Shown piece after piece: positions 12,205 through 24,279 of a stretch of 64,000 bases of DNA. The stretch's first letter is position 1. Each line of letters opens with the position of its first letter. Below the pieces are notes generated by a model. It was not told where the DNA came from and ran no database searches. It saw only the letters and a program-made list of their open reading frames with translations. The position numbers were made by a program, and so were the translations under genes. The DNA is from Lithospermum erythrorhizon (taxonomy: Eukaryota; Streptophyta; Magnoliopsida; Boraginales; Boraginaceae), in contig JADFUC010000256.1 in the NCBI GenBank assembly GCA_019722365.1, positions 1 to 64,000 on the forward strand. The letters are read 5' to 3'.

Positions 12205-13082
12205 ATTAAAAGTATATTCGGAAGTCTTGTATGCGTAATGTACAATGCCAAGCAATCTGACTAGATCCAAAATCTAGAAAATGCTTAACAGCAGGGCCTC
12301 TTGATGGAGTAAAGGGTATCGACACGTGGGATCTTTACTCCCTTCGAGTTATCATCGTTATTTTTGTAGAAAAAGCTACAAGAAATTTAATAATGTGCTT
12401 GGCGGCGGGAAAAGAACCAACAACTTCTGACGATTTACATGGAAAAGGAATCTGATAACAAAAATTAAATCTGAAGGCTGAGTTAGAGCATGGGATACAA
12501 GAGTAAGATTAACCCGTGGAACCAGAAATTCGACGATCAAATCATTTGAAAAGAAAACTAGATCGATACTCTGATTATATTATGGAGAGTAATGTTGCGT
12601 AACCCATGCTTTTGCGGAGGATGGAAGCCATTGACTTTCGAAGCTCTAAAGAAGAATTCGGATGCATCTATGGATGACGGCCAATGCGAGGGAGGGAAAT
12701 AGAAGCCGCCGTAAGAGAACAAAACTTGGGATCTTGTACCGTTACCACAAGGAAGAAAGCCTATTGGTAATAAATGGGTTTATAAAATCAAGCGTAATAG
12801 CGATGATAGTGGGCGTTATGGAAATTGCAAGGGCTTAGTTGTGAAAGAAAGGATATGCTTTCGAGAAAGAAACCATGATTTCAATGAGATATTTTTCACA
12901 TTCATCGAGACTTCTGATAATCAATTAGTCTTAGCGATGTGTGCTAGATTTGACTACGTCTGGAAGCGATTCGTATTAAAAGCTGCTTTTTCTTCATGGA
13001 GATCTTGAAGAGAGAACATTTATATGCTTTCTGACACGGAGAAGGTTTTAGAGGCTTGATAAGAAGAACTTTGGTTTTGCGG
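12205..13082 (+). pseudogene. Copia-1 integrase C-terminus and RT N-terminal part
   Basis: Copia coding resumes after the LINE with a reading like FGSLVYVMYNAK near 12220 and DPKSRKCL near 12265 (integrase C-terminal region), then DGVKGYR. The linker runs to about 12700. RT begins with TWDLVPLPQGRKPIGNKWVY at 12725-12785 and ends with a reading like KAAFSSWRS / LHGDLEE near 12978-13010. Several stops. The reading breaks at the TGTTGG start of the Tat-clade element, around the place where copia RT normally has its SLYGLKQ motif. Confidence 0.75.
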
Positions 13083-13968
13083 TGTTGGTAATGTAAATTT
13101 ATTCAATAATGTTCAATTAAATTGAGTTAATTAAATTCCAATTTAACAATTTATTCGTTTGAATTTAATTAGTAAATCATGCGGTCCAATTAAATATTCA
13201 CGTGTAGCCGTTTATTATCAAATTATAAACTTTTAGCGGTAAAATTGGACCGTCGAATTGAAACCCGACACATGAAGCGGGATCATAATAAATGATTATT
13301 TCCTCCAAATAAACATTTGGAAATAATTAAAGAGTTGGATAATTATATCTTTTAAATAAATAAAGGAATACTCTTTTATCGAAACAAAATCCTTAAATTA
13401 TTCTTTAATCGAGTTGGAAGAATAATTATCGGAAGGTCAACGAGACGTCGAAGTCCAAGTTGACGAGACTGACGAACTCAGGGCTGTTTCCAGGCCAATC
13501 GAATCTGACCCAATCGAGCCTATCGCTTTAATATGCCTATAAATAGAGGATTCTCGTTTCATTTAGGGATGGAAATTTCGACTGTAAAAGAAGACAAAAG
13601 TAGAAAGAAACAAGCAATCAGGAAGGCTCTCCTCGATATTCAAGTTGCGTCGAACGTTCAAACTAGCCAGTATTTTAAGATCTTAATTGTTAAACATTCA
13701 AATCTTGAAATCTTCAAACATCGGCGTTGAAACGTTAGGGTTCAGATCAAAAAGAGCTATTGAAACCCTTGGGTGGAAGTGTGCAACATCAGTGTTGAAG
13801 TTACAAGTGTTCAATAATCGAGCTTCGAAGGCAATTGCTAAGGCCATGACACATATAGTAGTAGAATGGGAAGGAATAAATAGGGTGTACTCAAATCATA
13901 TCAATAACATTTTAACGACCCCGGCTTGTTCCACTTGTCTTGGACTTTAAAGGAAATTTGTCGTTACA
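13083..13968 (+). repeat. 5' LTR of the Tat-clade element
   Basis: Starts TGTTGGTAATGTAAATTTAT and ends in CA near 13968. Matches 25903-26792 along its whole length with many one- to three-base differences. A TATA-like tataaatag at about 13539, just before 'aggattctcgtttc', marks the likely promoter; the 3' copy has ataaatag at about 26347. Downstream both copies have runs of 'ttcaaatcttcaaac' words. Confidence 0.85.
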
Positions 13969-13985
13969 AATTTGGCCGCCAGTGG
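13969..13985 (+). promoter_or_regulatory. Probable tRNA primer-binding site region
   Basis: Directly after the 5' LTR the string tttggccgccagtggga resembles the tttggcgcc start of primer-binding sites in Tat/Athila-type elements, with a one-base shift. Confidence 0.5.
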
Positions 13986-15500
13986 GACAATCTACCTGCA
14001 AATGCCGGCCGTTCAAGTGATACTCCGAATTGACCTTGATGGCTGAAGATTGATACTTCCCGAAGCTTCCTCGTTCAACTGTCTCTTGGCTCCTCGGCTG
14101 GGTGGGGTGCCGGCGTGTCGAAACTTTCGATAGCGGGGTTGCGAGAGAGTCTTCTGCTTGATTCGATTGACCAAGATTACGTCCGCCGAAGGATGATTGA
14201 TTGTTCGGCCCGGCGGTACAAGGAGACATGACATCCGTGACCAAGAAGACTCTTGCCGAGATCTGGCAGCTCTCTACCGACTCGACTCATGCGATCGAGC
14301 TAGCGATTAGATCTTGGCTTGGATTCGGCGGCATCGTTCGATGAAGACTCTTGCGAGATCTATGACTACTCTCCTAAATCGAGGAATTTAACGATCAAAG
14401 TATCTGGGTGCATGAAGGCGCTCGCGATCACATACTCGTAATGATGACGACCTCTTTTGAACTTAGAAGAAACGAGTCGGATCGACACGAGACTCTGGAG
14501 GACTTGCTAGAAGTATATTGAAAGCGAGATGCTAAGATGCTCCGCAATCATGGAGAAGGTTGCAACCAACGGTGAAGGAAGCGAGAACGATGCGTGTTTG
14601 AAAGCGCTGTCATTTGCTTGGTTGGCTACGAAGGGAACAAGTCAGATAGAATCAAACATTCGGATACCGTACGATGGGCTTATCCCCTATGAATCAACAA
14701 GGGTTAAATCGTGGGGACGTCGAGGACAAGCTAGGATCCCAGACAGCCGTATGTATGTTAAAACCATATACTCGGCGCATTGAAATAATGAAGATGCGAA
14801 ATGGTTATCGACCGCTTTGAAATTCCGCCGGTTTGATGGAAATGGAAATCCCCAATGACGTATTTGCTTTCGTTCGTAGAAACTTTGCAATAATGCGAGG
14901 AGCAGGATGGTGGCCCATGCGAGGTGCAGAAACAATTTGTTCGCTCCTTGAGGAAATGCATTTGATTGGTTATTTCGAGTTGGAGCCAGGAGGTTCTATC
15001 GGCTTAATTTGAGCGCGGTTGGAAAATGAATTCATAATAGATTCTATGGCGCTCAAATCGTACCCGTCGTGTGATAGAACTACTGGCTTAAGCAAAGAAA
15101 GAAGAGCACATTCTTGATTTCATTAATCGTTGGAGGAATTTGAGTTTGTACAAAGACCGTTTGAAATGCGAACCTTGCGTTTGTGTAGGCCTGCGATTGA
15201 CATGTGTATTGAGGCATGCGTGGGACCTCAGTCACGTCTTTCAAGGGGATCGAGCCAAATGCATTTGAGGTTGGCCCGCAGGAAGCTCATGACATGGAGC
15301 TTAGTATTCTTTGAACAAGAGCCACACTTAAACAACTTGAAGATGTTAGAAGGACCAAAGACAAATTTGAAGTCAAGAAAGTGGAAGGGTTTAGCAAGGG
15401 ATGATGGTATTAAGCGAGGGAGGCTACGGCGATTCTTTCCTGGGTGAAGTTCTCGGTTAAGTCACAGAAGAAGGAAGGGAAGGCGCACCGAGAAAGATTA
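13986..15500 (+). pseudogene. Tat-clade leader and gag remains
   Basis: The first 400 bases are leader without recognisable coding. From about 14400 there is a decayed gag. The diagnostic part is 15115-15305: DFINRWRNLSLYKDRLK, then AIDMCIEACV, then a reading like EAHDMELSI, which fits the capsid region of Tat/Ogre gag proteins (INRWR...L..KDRL...AIEMC..G....L...LQGIKP...ELATRAHDMEL). Several frameshifts separate these. Gag forms the RNA-containing particle. Confidence 0.65.
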
Positions 15501-17779
15501 AAATGAGGTATCGTTGAAGGAATTGCAAGAGACTTATCCTTTCTTGGAGTCGATGTCTGGAATGTTTGATGACATGATCAAAGAGAAGATGATAAATTGC
15601 AGAATGAAGGCGTCAGGATAGGCTGGAAAGACAGAGTCAGAATGCAAATATACGCGTCTAGTTGAGTGCAAACCACATTGAGAAGTGTTTTGTCTTCAAT
15701 GACAAAGTAATGGAATTAACTCGACAAGGAAGGATACTCCTCGAGGGGAGAAGGTTGCCACTAATCAAGTAACTATCGGGTTTGAAAGTATGGATCGATA
15801 GCTGATTGTGTTAAATGAGGATGTACTTACGTACCGGTATTACGGATCACAAGGAGAGTAACCGTCTTTCATCCAGGACAGAAGGGTCTTAGTTCAGGCG
15901 AGATGGGCGCCAAGGAGGAAGAATGGACCACGGTTTTGCGAGAAGAAGCGTCTCGTTTCAGTAATTCGGGGACAAACTTTACCAAAGATAAAGATGGTTA
16001 AGAAGCATTTCGATAAAAAGAGACTTGGTACCTTGCAAGAAGTTGAGCGGTCTTGCGAAAAGACCATCCCCGATCACTTTGAGAGAGACTTCATTTCTGA
16101 GAGGTTTGGGGACATAATGGGTATGAATCTTGTCGCGTATTTCTGAAGAGGAAGGAGGAACCTGCTTCCAAAGAAAGAGAATCAAAGAAGAAACCTCGAG
16201 ACGGATGAAGAAAAATGTCTGCGGTTCCCTGCGTTCAGCGAGAGAGGATTTCTTTGTAGCGTCTTGACCATAACCGACCTCTGTATGTATGCGGGTATAT
16301 ATGTGAAGAGTCGGTCGAATCTTAATTGATGGAGGATCGTAAATATTTTACCATTAGCAGAAGACCTGAAGATAATTGGTGTTTCGATTGAGGGAGGAGA
16401 ATTTCTGGCAGTCGACTTATGATTGAGAGTTCCAACGAAAGAGGCGAAGGGCGTAAGGAAAGTTATCCCTACGCTATCCATAGGAGATATGAGTTCAACC
16501 TCATGGTTTAAATTGTCATCGATCACGAAGACCACCTACAACATGCTGTTTGGGCGACCATGGATACACTTTCGAAATAAAGGTTGTTCATACACAAACT
16601 GCAATCTTAAAATATAGCAAAGATGGAAGGGCGATTAAAATGATGATAACCCCATTCATGAACTTGAATCACAACAGCGGATGCAAAATATTACATCCGG
16701 AAGAATAAAGAATTTGATGAGCCATGAAGAAGTTAGCACAAAAAGTCCAAGAAACAAAGGAAAGTGAGAAAGAAGGCCCAGAGTTCGATGATTCGTTTAT
16801 GTCAAAGAATCTTTGAGAGAGAAGAGATGCATGAGTCCCTCAGGGTTTTAAAAGTTTCAAGCCTCCACTGTCCGCAAGAATGAAGAAGATGAGCTCGACT
16901 ACAAAGCCTTAGAAGGATTTGTAAAGTATTTATTGGTGAATGACGATAGAGCATGTGGAGAGGTGAAAACTCTACCAAAAACCTTGATGTTGGGATCGAA
17001 GTCGCATATGACCTCTTAGTCCAAAGCCGGGTATGATCCAAAAGGATGAGTCAGTGGGGAAGCTACACTCGAGAATTGACCGGCGAAAAGGTGCAGCGGC
17101 ACCAGTGAGACTGAGAAAATGCTTAAGAGATAGAGGATCGCCGTGGCCATGTCACGGGGGCACCGGATATACCTTACCTCCTCTGTTGAATTGCTATCAA
17201 GAGAGCAAACAATAACTACATTTCGAAGAAGAAGATGTCTCTCCAAGCGGCACGGTGTCGTCGAGTTGAGATCAATCGCCTCGATACTGAGGGCAATGGA
17301 TTAAATGAGCACCGGTAGTTTTCCAAAGGGTAAGGAGAATCGCTGACAATCTACGGCGTATTCCAAAGGTTGAAGCGACAATCCAAGAATGCACGTATTT
17401 GAGAGGTTGGGACCGGTTAAGAGACTCACAGTGTTTGATAAATTCAGGGAACAAAGTGTTGAGGAGGTCGAAGGTGAGGATGAAAGACATATGCATGTAT
17501 AGCCCCGAGTTGTGTGCGTCGGCTGGAGGGTAAAGCCGAGCAAGAGCCCTGCTCAAAGAACACGAGAGGGAGAGTGTTGGATCACTCGCTCCGTATGCAA
17601 ATCGATGACGATGAAACCATAGAGGAGGATGCCGAAGAGGCCCCATCAACATTTGAGGAAGGTGTAAAGTCCCACTTGTTGATGGCTGAAAATTAACTTA
17701 AACGCAGACGATGAGCCACGTCCCATATATATCGGCTCCACTTAGCTACTTGAGGAGGAGGGAAAAGTGCGTGATCTTA
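15501..17779 (+). pseudogene. Tat-clade gag C-terminus and protease region
   Basis: Decayed coding DNA leading to RT. The recognisable part is 16500-16618: SITKTTYNMLFGRPWIH, the conserved TSYNMLLGRPWIH-type motif of the protease domain in Tat/Ogre and related polyproteins, preceded by VIPTLSIGDMSS. I did not find a readable aspartic D-S/T-G site. From 16620 to 17779 the DNA is purine-rich with short Glu/Lys-rich readings (such as EEDAEEAPSTFEEG near 17620), like the acidic linker before RT. Confidence 0.6.
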
Positions 17780-18460
17780 CTCCCGTGAGTTTCGAGACGT
17801 GTTTGCGTGGACCTACACAGAGATGCCTGGTTTGGATCCAAAGGTCGCAATTCATCATCTATCTGTAAAGAAAGGGGTTAGGCCGATCAAGCAGGCTCAA
17901 AGAAGATTCCGTCCAGAGTTGGTCCCGGCAATTGAAGTTGAAGTAAATAAATTGATCGATCTTTGGTTTTTATCAGGGAGTTAATTATCAAACTTGGTTA
18001 TCGACATAGTTCTGTAAAGAAGAAGAATGGAAAATCTGAGTTTGCGTTGACTTGAGAGATCTCAATCAAGCGTGTCCAAAAGATGATTTTCACGCTTTGC
18101 TATGCAGAGTTAATGATTGATCGACAATAGGCAGGCAATGACATTCGTGGGCGGTTGCTTACAGGTATAACCAAATTCGAATGGCACCGGAAGATGAGGA
18201 GTTGCTTCTTTTTCGAACTCCCAGGTATATATTATTTACAAAGTGATACCATTTGGCTTGAAATCTTTTGGAAGCGGCTTGTACAGCGCGCCGTCACGAA
18301 AAATATTTGGCGATATGCTCCACGAATATTTGAGTCTTTACGTCGATGATTTGGTGTGTGAAATCAAAAGAGCAAGAATACCATCTATACGTCTCGGAGT
18401 AGTGTTGGAGAGACCGGCTATCAACTGAAGATGAATCCTACGAAATTATTGCTTTTGGTG
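17780..18460 (+). pseudogene. Tat-clade reverse transcriptase remains
   Basis: Copies element RNA to DNA. Readable motifs: VKKGVRPIKQAQRRFRPELV from about 17862; VKKKNGKSEF near 18016; a reading like LRDLNQACPKDDF near 18055-18090; YNQIRMAPED near 18165; IPFGLKSFG near 18246; and the catalytic YVDD at 18339-18350 within LSLYVDDLV. The last block, 18243-18428, is open for 61 codons. Frameshifts break the rest. Confidence 0.85.
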
Positions 18461-18539
18461 TAACCTCGGGAAAGTTTCACAAACCGCATGAATTACGTCG
18501 GGGCTATCGAATAGAAGCGACCAAAGATTGATACCGTCG

Positions 18540-18830
18540 CCAACATGCGAGCCTCGCAATATCGGCGAGGCTCAAAGTTTACAAGGAAGTTGGCTTACCT
18601 TGTCGTTTTCATTTCCAACTTTGGCGGGAGATGTCAACCTTTCGATCGATTAATGAAAGGGACTTTGTTTGGCGAGATGAAGCATGCGATAATGCTTTGT
18701 AGTATCAAATCATACCTCGTAGAGGCTTACCGTCTTTGTTGCACCACTCCCAGGAAAACCACTAATCACTGCACGTTGCGGCGCGAGAGCGATCGGTAGG
18801 GCATTACTCGCGCAAGAAGAGCGAGAAGCG
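18540..18830 (+). pseudogene. Tat-clade RNase H (pol-type) remains
   Basis: RKLAYLVVFISNFGGRCQPF near 18580-18640 followed by DRLMKG and SIKSYL matches the start of the RNase H region after RT (usually LAYLRRFISNLAGRCQPF). The acidic catalytic residues are not all readable. It degrades the RNA strand after reverse transcription. Confidence 0.75.
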
Positions 18831-19169
18831 AGGAAAGGAGAAATGCATTATCTTATCAAGTCGGATAGTGACACCAAATGGTGAAGTATGCTCGGTGAAA
18901 AGCGTATGCAGCCCTCGTTTTGCAATCGAAGCTCAAACATTACTTTCAAGCTCATCTTGTCGTTTAATCTCAAAAGAAAATCCGATCAAATATGTTATGT
19001 GAGAGCACATGTTTATCGGTCGGTTGGCGAGGTGGTACTCCAAATCGACAATTTGAAATCGTATATGTGCCTCGGCTACATTGAGGGCAAGTTTTGGCGG
19101 ACTTCTTAGCGAGATCATCCCGTACAGTGAATGGGAGCTACCGATGGAGTACGGATGAGAGGATGTGAT

Positions 19170-19480
19170 GGTGATCGAAATTCATACATGAAAGATGTAC
19201 TTTGTGATGCGAACATGAGGATGGAATTTGGGTAAGGTTGTTTTAAAACTTTTGAACAAGATATGCTCCCATATTCATTCTCGTTAAGTAACAAATGTTC
19301 AAACAATGTGGCAGAATATCAAGCTTTGATGTTAGGACTCGAAATCGCAGTGGAAATGAAACTCGATGCGGAGTTGAGAGTTCTGATGACTATGGCCCAG
19401 TCATCGGCTTGACTCGCTGAGGGATTATAGAAGTCAAGCGAGTTGATACCATATTACGACTCTGTGGCTGAAACTCATGG
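19170..19480 (+). pseudogene. Second, archaeal-type RNase H of the Tat-clade element
   Basis: A reading with MLPYSFSLSNKCSNNVAEYQ and ALMLGLEIAVEMKLDAELRV (about 19264-19375) fits the additional RNase H found in Tat-clade elements (PYSF.L...CSNNVAEYQALI.GL..A). The NNVAEYQAL block contains the conserved Glu. Its position between the pol RNase H and integrase is as expected. This duplication separates Tat from other plant Ty3/gypsy lineages. Broken by frameshifts on both sides. Confidence 0.75.
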
Positions 19481-19559
19481 AATCAATTGAGGACTTCTCT
19501 ATTGAACATGTTCCGAGATTGTTGAACAAGCAAGCTGATTCTTTGGCTTTGGCCTCTGC

Positions 19560-20770
19560 GTTAGCGATGCGTGAGAAGGAGATTCGGATCGCAGTATGTC
19601 AAAATTGGAATTGCATTACCGCCTATGTTGAGAAATAGAAGATCTTTACAGTCCTCAAGTGAATGAGAAAACTCTTGTAGTGAGTGTCTATGAGATTGAT
19701 GGGGAAGATTGGAGACAACCTTTAATTGATTACCTTCAATATGGAAAGTTACTAATGAGAATTCAAAGAAGACGGATGTTAGGTAAATCGAGACCCCTCG
19801 TTTTATCTATTACAAAGAGACGCTCTTCAGAAGATCGTTTGATGGTGTATTACTTTGATGCCTTGGAGGAGAAGGGCACGGATCAATGGAAGAAGCTCAT
19901 TCGATTAATATTGGGCGCTGTCGATGTCTGGCCTTGAAACTTCGTTCAAATGTGACGGATGGGATACTGTGGCCAATATAGTCAAAGCTGCTTGGAATTC
20001 GCTAAAAGATGTCGGCCTGTCAATTTCATAAATTTCATCCACCAACCTTGAGAACCCACTTGCAGGCAATTGCCTCATGGCTTTCGATCATTAGGGGACT
20101 TGACATGGTTGGACATGGCTTCCGGAGGGCAGCGTTTACATGCTTGCGGCGGCAGTTACTTCTCGAGTGGTGACGGTGCCATGAAAAATGGAGCAGCGAG
20201 GAAGAAGTGGCCAAATTCATCTGAGTAAACCTCGTATATCGTTATAGGCGTGCCCGAGACATATAAATAGCGATAATGGGAATCATTTAGATAATCGCTT
20301 GATTACGACCTTATGTCAAGTTTGAATTCCAAAAGTGTCGTTTCCTGGAAATGTATTATCCTCGGGCTAGCAGGTTGGTGGAAGCTTTCAACAAAACTTT
20401 ATTGCAATATCTTGAAAGAAAGTCGTCAGTAAATCCAAGAGATTAGCGTAGAAGATAATTGAAGCTACGTGGCGTGTATAGAATGACTTATATAAAGGCA
20501 TGTGATCGACTCATATCGTTGGTGTATGGTGTAGGCTGTCTCCGTTAGAATGTCAAATCCCATCTTTGAGAATAGCTATTCAAGAGGCCTCGCTCGAGAA
20601 GAAAATGCCGCTTAGGTTGGAAGAGAGTTAGACTGCTCTTGATGAAAGAAGGTTGGGCCAGCAAGATTGAATTTGATGATCCCGTATCTCAGAGAGTGTT
20701 ATAATAACAAGAAATTAAAGTGTGCTCCTTTCGGAGTTAGTGACATGGTACTCTCATAAAGACCAATCAT
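19560..20770 (+). pseudogene. Tat-clade integrase remains
   Basis: Inserts the DNA copy into the genome. Zinc-region reading CRPxQFHK...FHPP near 20010; ASWLSI and DMVGHGFRR near 20080-20130; a core reading of GVPE-YNSDNGNHFDN near 20248-20290; YYPRAxRLVEAFNKTL near 20350-20400; then an exact clade signature LECQIPSLRIAIQEASLEKK near 20545-20605, followed by RLEES, ALDERR and CYNNKKLK...FGVSDMV near 20700-20750. The LECQIPSLRIAIQE wording is typical of Ogre/Tat integrase tails. Stops and frameshifts throughout. Confidence 0.8.
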
Positions 20771-21555
20771 CGCCCCATAAAAATGGGAAGAAATTTGAGC
20801 CAAGTGGGATGGTCGTATTTCGTCAGGAGTGTATCTGGCCGGATCATACAAAGATGGTAGGTCGAGATGGAGTGGGATAAGGACCAATCGATAATTACAT
20901 TGCTTGAAGATATATTATCCATAGGTTGAAGGAAACTTATTTAAATGGAAATTATAAAGCGTATGCAGGCAGCCACCAATGACATTGCACGTGGTTAAGC
21001 TGTAGATGGCATGTGATATTGCGTGTGGATAAGCTGACCGTCCTGCCAAAGGAATTGTATGTAGTAAAAAGCTGTTAGCTCCTTGCTCCGGTCTTATTAG
21101 TAGTTAAACTTTAAAAGCCCCATCGAGTGCAGATGGTAAATCCATAGAATACTCGTAGCATGAGTATATAAGCGTATCTGGCGCCCAAACCAAAATTATA
21201 TTTCACCAGACTACGTTTGACTTGATCTAAATGGATAAAATTCCTTGAGAATGCATTAAACGACTTGAAGTCCCAAGTTCAGTCATCACAAAAGAAATTC
21301 ATTGCAAAGTATGACGATAAGACATAAAAATGAAGGGAGTAGCTCAGATAATCTATTAACGTGATAAAACTGTTTGACTAATAAAAGCAAGATTAAAGTG
21401 CTACACAAAATAAAGTCCCTAAAAAGCCTCACGAAATTCATAAAGCTAAAAGTGATTTTGAAATCACGAGAAGTCCTTGCTTCTGGCATCCAAGTCTTGA
21501 ATCATATCTTTGTCGTGCCCATCATCACTTGCTGTTGGCTTGATTTCCTTGATAG
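20771..21555 (+). other. Post-pol region of the Tat-clade element, no coding recognised
   Basis: About 800 bases between the end of integrase on + and the end of the antisense PMD gene on -. No motif in any frame. It may hold the convergent 3' ends of both transcription units. Confidence 0.4.
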
Positions 21556-21559
21556 AGAG

Positions 21560-24215
21560 CGTTTTTGCTTGAGGTTGACTCTACTTCCATTGTAGTGATT
21601 TAAATTGTCTTCCTGTCTTGATGAAGAAGGGTATGAAGATGCTTTGTTTCCTGACAAAGGTCTTCGATTCTCTCCTGATTAGGTCTCTTTTGAATACATG
21701 CAGTGATTTCTTACGCAGCCTCTGCTATATGCTTTGATTTATAACTGCAATTTGTGATACAAAAGGCAGCAAGCGAGTGGAGGAAAAAATAAAGATCGAC
21801 GATCGAAGCCAGCAAACGTGCATCGTGAAGGGTAATGTAGCTTTGAAGAGTATTAAGTTAAGTGTCTTCTAAGAGCGACTTGGACTTCTTGATATACTTC
21901 CATCTCTTAAAGGCATGACCAACTTGATCTTGCATAGATAATATGTCCTTTGTTGACCTACCACTTTCGACTTTTCACTGAGCGCTTCCGGGTATTCGTC
22001 GCGGCTTGGCGACTTCGAAACAAATTGTGTACCCCGCCCGAGGGCGGAAAGGTTGCTGTTGCTTTGCTGATTTGGCGTATCATTTTGAATAAATCACCAA
22101 GGACCCAAGAATTTCAAGTCATCACTGCACCAAAACAAAGCAAAAAAAAAAAAAAGATCTCAAATGGGGATAAAGAACATATATACAGTAAGTAAACATG
22201 AGAAATGATGAACAAGATTTTACATTAAGCCTGCTTGCCATCTAAGGCTCGTTTGTGGATGGTAGAAAGAAATCTCCCCCTGAAAGTACTTTTGATGGGC
22301 TTGCAGTTACCCTCGATCTCACATGCTTGAAATTCTGATCGTCGGCGCTATCCGCCTCGTCCTCTCGAATATCTCCTTCCTTTTTCCAGCACGAGAAACT
22401 TGAGGGTTGCCTCGAGTCTAAACATCGTAGGAGATGAAGTGGGGGCAGAACTTATTCACTAAATAGATGAAGCTCACTTTTACACCACTTTCCATAAGAA
22501 GGCGATTGAATTTGAGGCCTAGTGGATCATATTCCTTGAAACATTCACGATGGAAACAAGAGGATGAGCGGATGCTCATTTGTGAATCTTTGGCATATGC
22601 TCCCTTTCAGCCTTGACATCGTGAAACTGCAGTGCGAAACTTGGATTCAGAGATGGAAAAGTAGCTTACCGGTTAGTTCGGTCAAAGTGCGCCCAGGCGG
22701 AAAGCCCCGCCATTGACATTTAATGGGACCCGGCGATAATCTTGATTGCGGTACCGGAATGTCACAGCGAAGTCGAATTAGCGAGCAAAGTGATGTGGAT
22801 TGTAAGGTTACGTCTAAATTCACAAATCGACTCTTCTAGGGAGAGAGAAAATTTATGCGAGGAGACCGAGGAAATAAGATACTTAACTGCAGTAGTTTAT
22901 CGCCCCAGTAAATGCATGACAGGTTCTTGATTCCAATTTGTTCTTGGACCAAATCAGGGATTGGTTTGAAGCCTATGGAACTGCCGTTATAATATCTAAG
23001 CATACCTTAAGCGTTGTATTTAACCATAAGTGGACCCTCAGTACGAGGGTAGTATAGTGTGTGCCCAGTATGAAAACATCGGTATACACGTAATGAATTG
23101 GAAAACTTGTCTTTGCGTCCCGGGGTTCTTGACTTTGCAATGAGATTTAAGCTTCGATAAATGCTTTCGATAAAAGCGAATGCTAGAAATTTAGCTACCG
23201 ACCTCCCAGCCATGAAGCGGGCCTCCCAAATACCTGCGGCGAACCTGACCAGTAGTTTAGGAAGAGCGAAAACCTGAATCCAAGCAGTCATAAAAAAGCG
23301 ACATGGTAAGTTTCCTCAATCGAGTAAGTCTCGAACATTAAGGTCAAAGAAGGGTTTGCCTTTATTAGACCATTAGTGCTTTATCCTGAGGCTCCGGTTG
23401 GATTATGTGTGAGGCTGGGCCGACTACTCCTGCTTTCTTGTTCACTTCCTTGGGGAGGAGCACTATAGTGCGATGGAATCTCTACGAAATCGGATCAGTC
23501 GCTGAAAGGAAAGCAGCCGGTACTCTTTCTTTGGACAAGATGAGAAATGCATGGAACAAATATTTGCGAAGTCTTGGGTAAAGGGCATTGTTTTCCTTGT
23601 CGATATCGATGGCTTAAGCGCTCGGGATTACCTCGTCAAATAGGCCTCCCAGTATAGGAAGACTCCCGGCCCGATACATGTCCCCAGTGATATAAGATGT
23701 CTCCTATAGAAGTAAATAAGGTATTAGTAGAGGGCTCCAGACTACATGAGAATGCCCGGACAATGTTAGAAACACGATCATACGTGTACAAAGCATACTG
23801 TAACATCATATATCTGTGACTCTGAGATCACTTTTTGCTCACCCGAAAGAATGTCTTCAGCCCATTCCCAATAGCCCACTGTATATCGAAATTTTCCATC
23901 AAAATTGATAGTATCACCCCAAGTTACTTCGTTGGAGACTATCCGATTTTTGAATACATGAGGATCGGCAGAACGTCGTAGTGTGATCGTAGATAAAGAA
24001 GATGGCGGATAATCACCGTCGCTTTGTCGAAAGGTCTTTATTACGATCCATGCAATTCCGTAGTGGAGTCTTCTTAAGCTGCGGCCATGGTTTGGCATGA
24101 CCCTTGAATAGAGGAGTATATACATCGAGTTAAATGCGATCGTCGAGGCAGCATCGTCGATACGCAAGTAGCGGGCGTCCCAAACGATCCTTTTCATTTG
24201 AGTGAATGTGACCAT
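21560..24215 (-). pseudogene. Antisense plant mobile domain (PMD) gene within the Tat-clade element
   Basis: Reverse-strand broken gene between pol and the 3' LTR. A 145-codon frame (24215-23778) contains NEVTWGDTINFDGKFRYTV then GYWEWAEDIL (residues 114-123). Continuing on the same strand in shifting frames: STNTLFTSIGD near 23720-23690, AGSLPILGGLFDEVIPSA at 23670-23617, SLTHNPTGAS near 23415-23385, a 94-codon frame 23291-23007 (AWIQVFALPK, SVAKFLAFAFIESIYRSLN, GPLMVKYN), then DPLGLKFNRLLMESGVKVSF around 22550-22475. This order fits the PMD family (Arabidopsis MAIN/MAIL1; also known inside plant transposons). A Lys/Leu/Glu-rich tail (HAFKRWKYIKKSKSLLEDT) runs to about 21560, helical in character. 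PMD function in elements is unknown. The start at 24215 is the first ATG seen. Not functional as read. Confidence 0.7.
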
Positions 24216-24279
24216 CTCGAAATCACAGAGTGATATAAAAAAAATATGTTAGAAAGGAGGAGGAAGTATTGTGTGTATG

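Noticed and set aside
13912..14244. 110-codon reverse frame at the Tat-clade leader
   Set aside because: Overlaps the primer-binding region and leader, has no recognisable domain, and sits opposite the gag run-up.
22141..22155. A-run as a possible polyadenylation tail of a retrogene
   Set aside because: Lies within the antisense PMD region with coding-like readings on both sides; on that strand it is a T-run, so not a tail of that gene.
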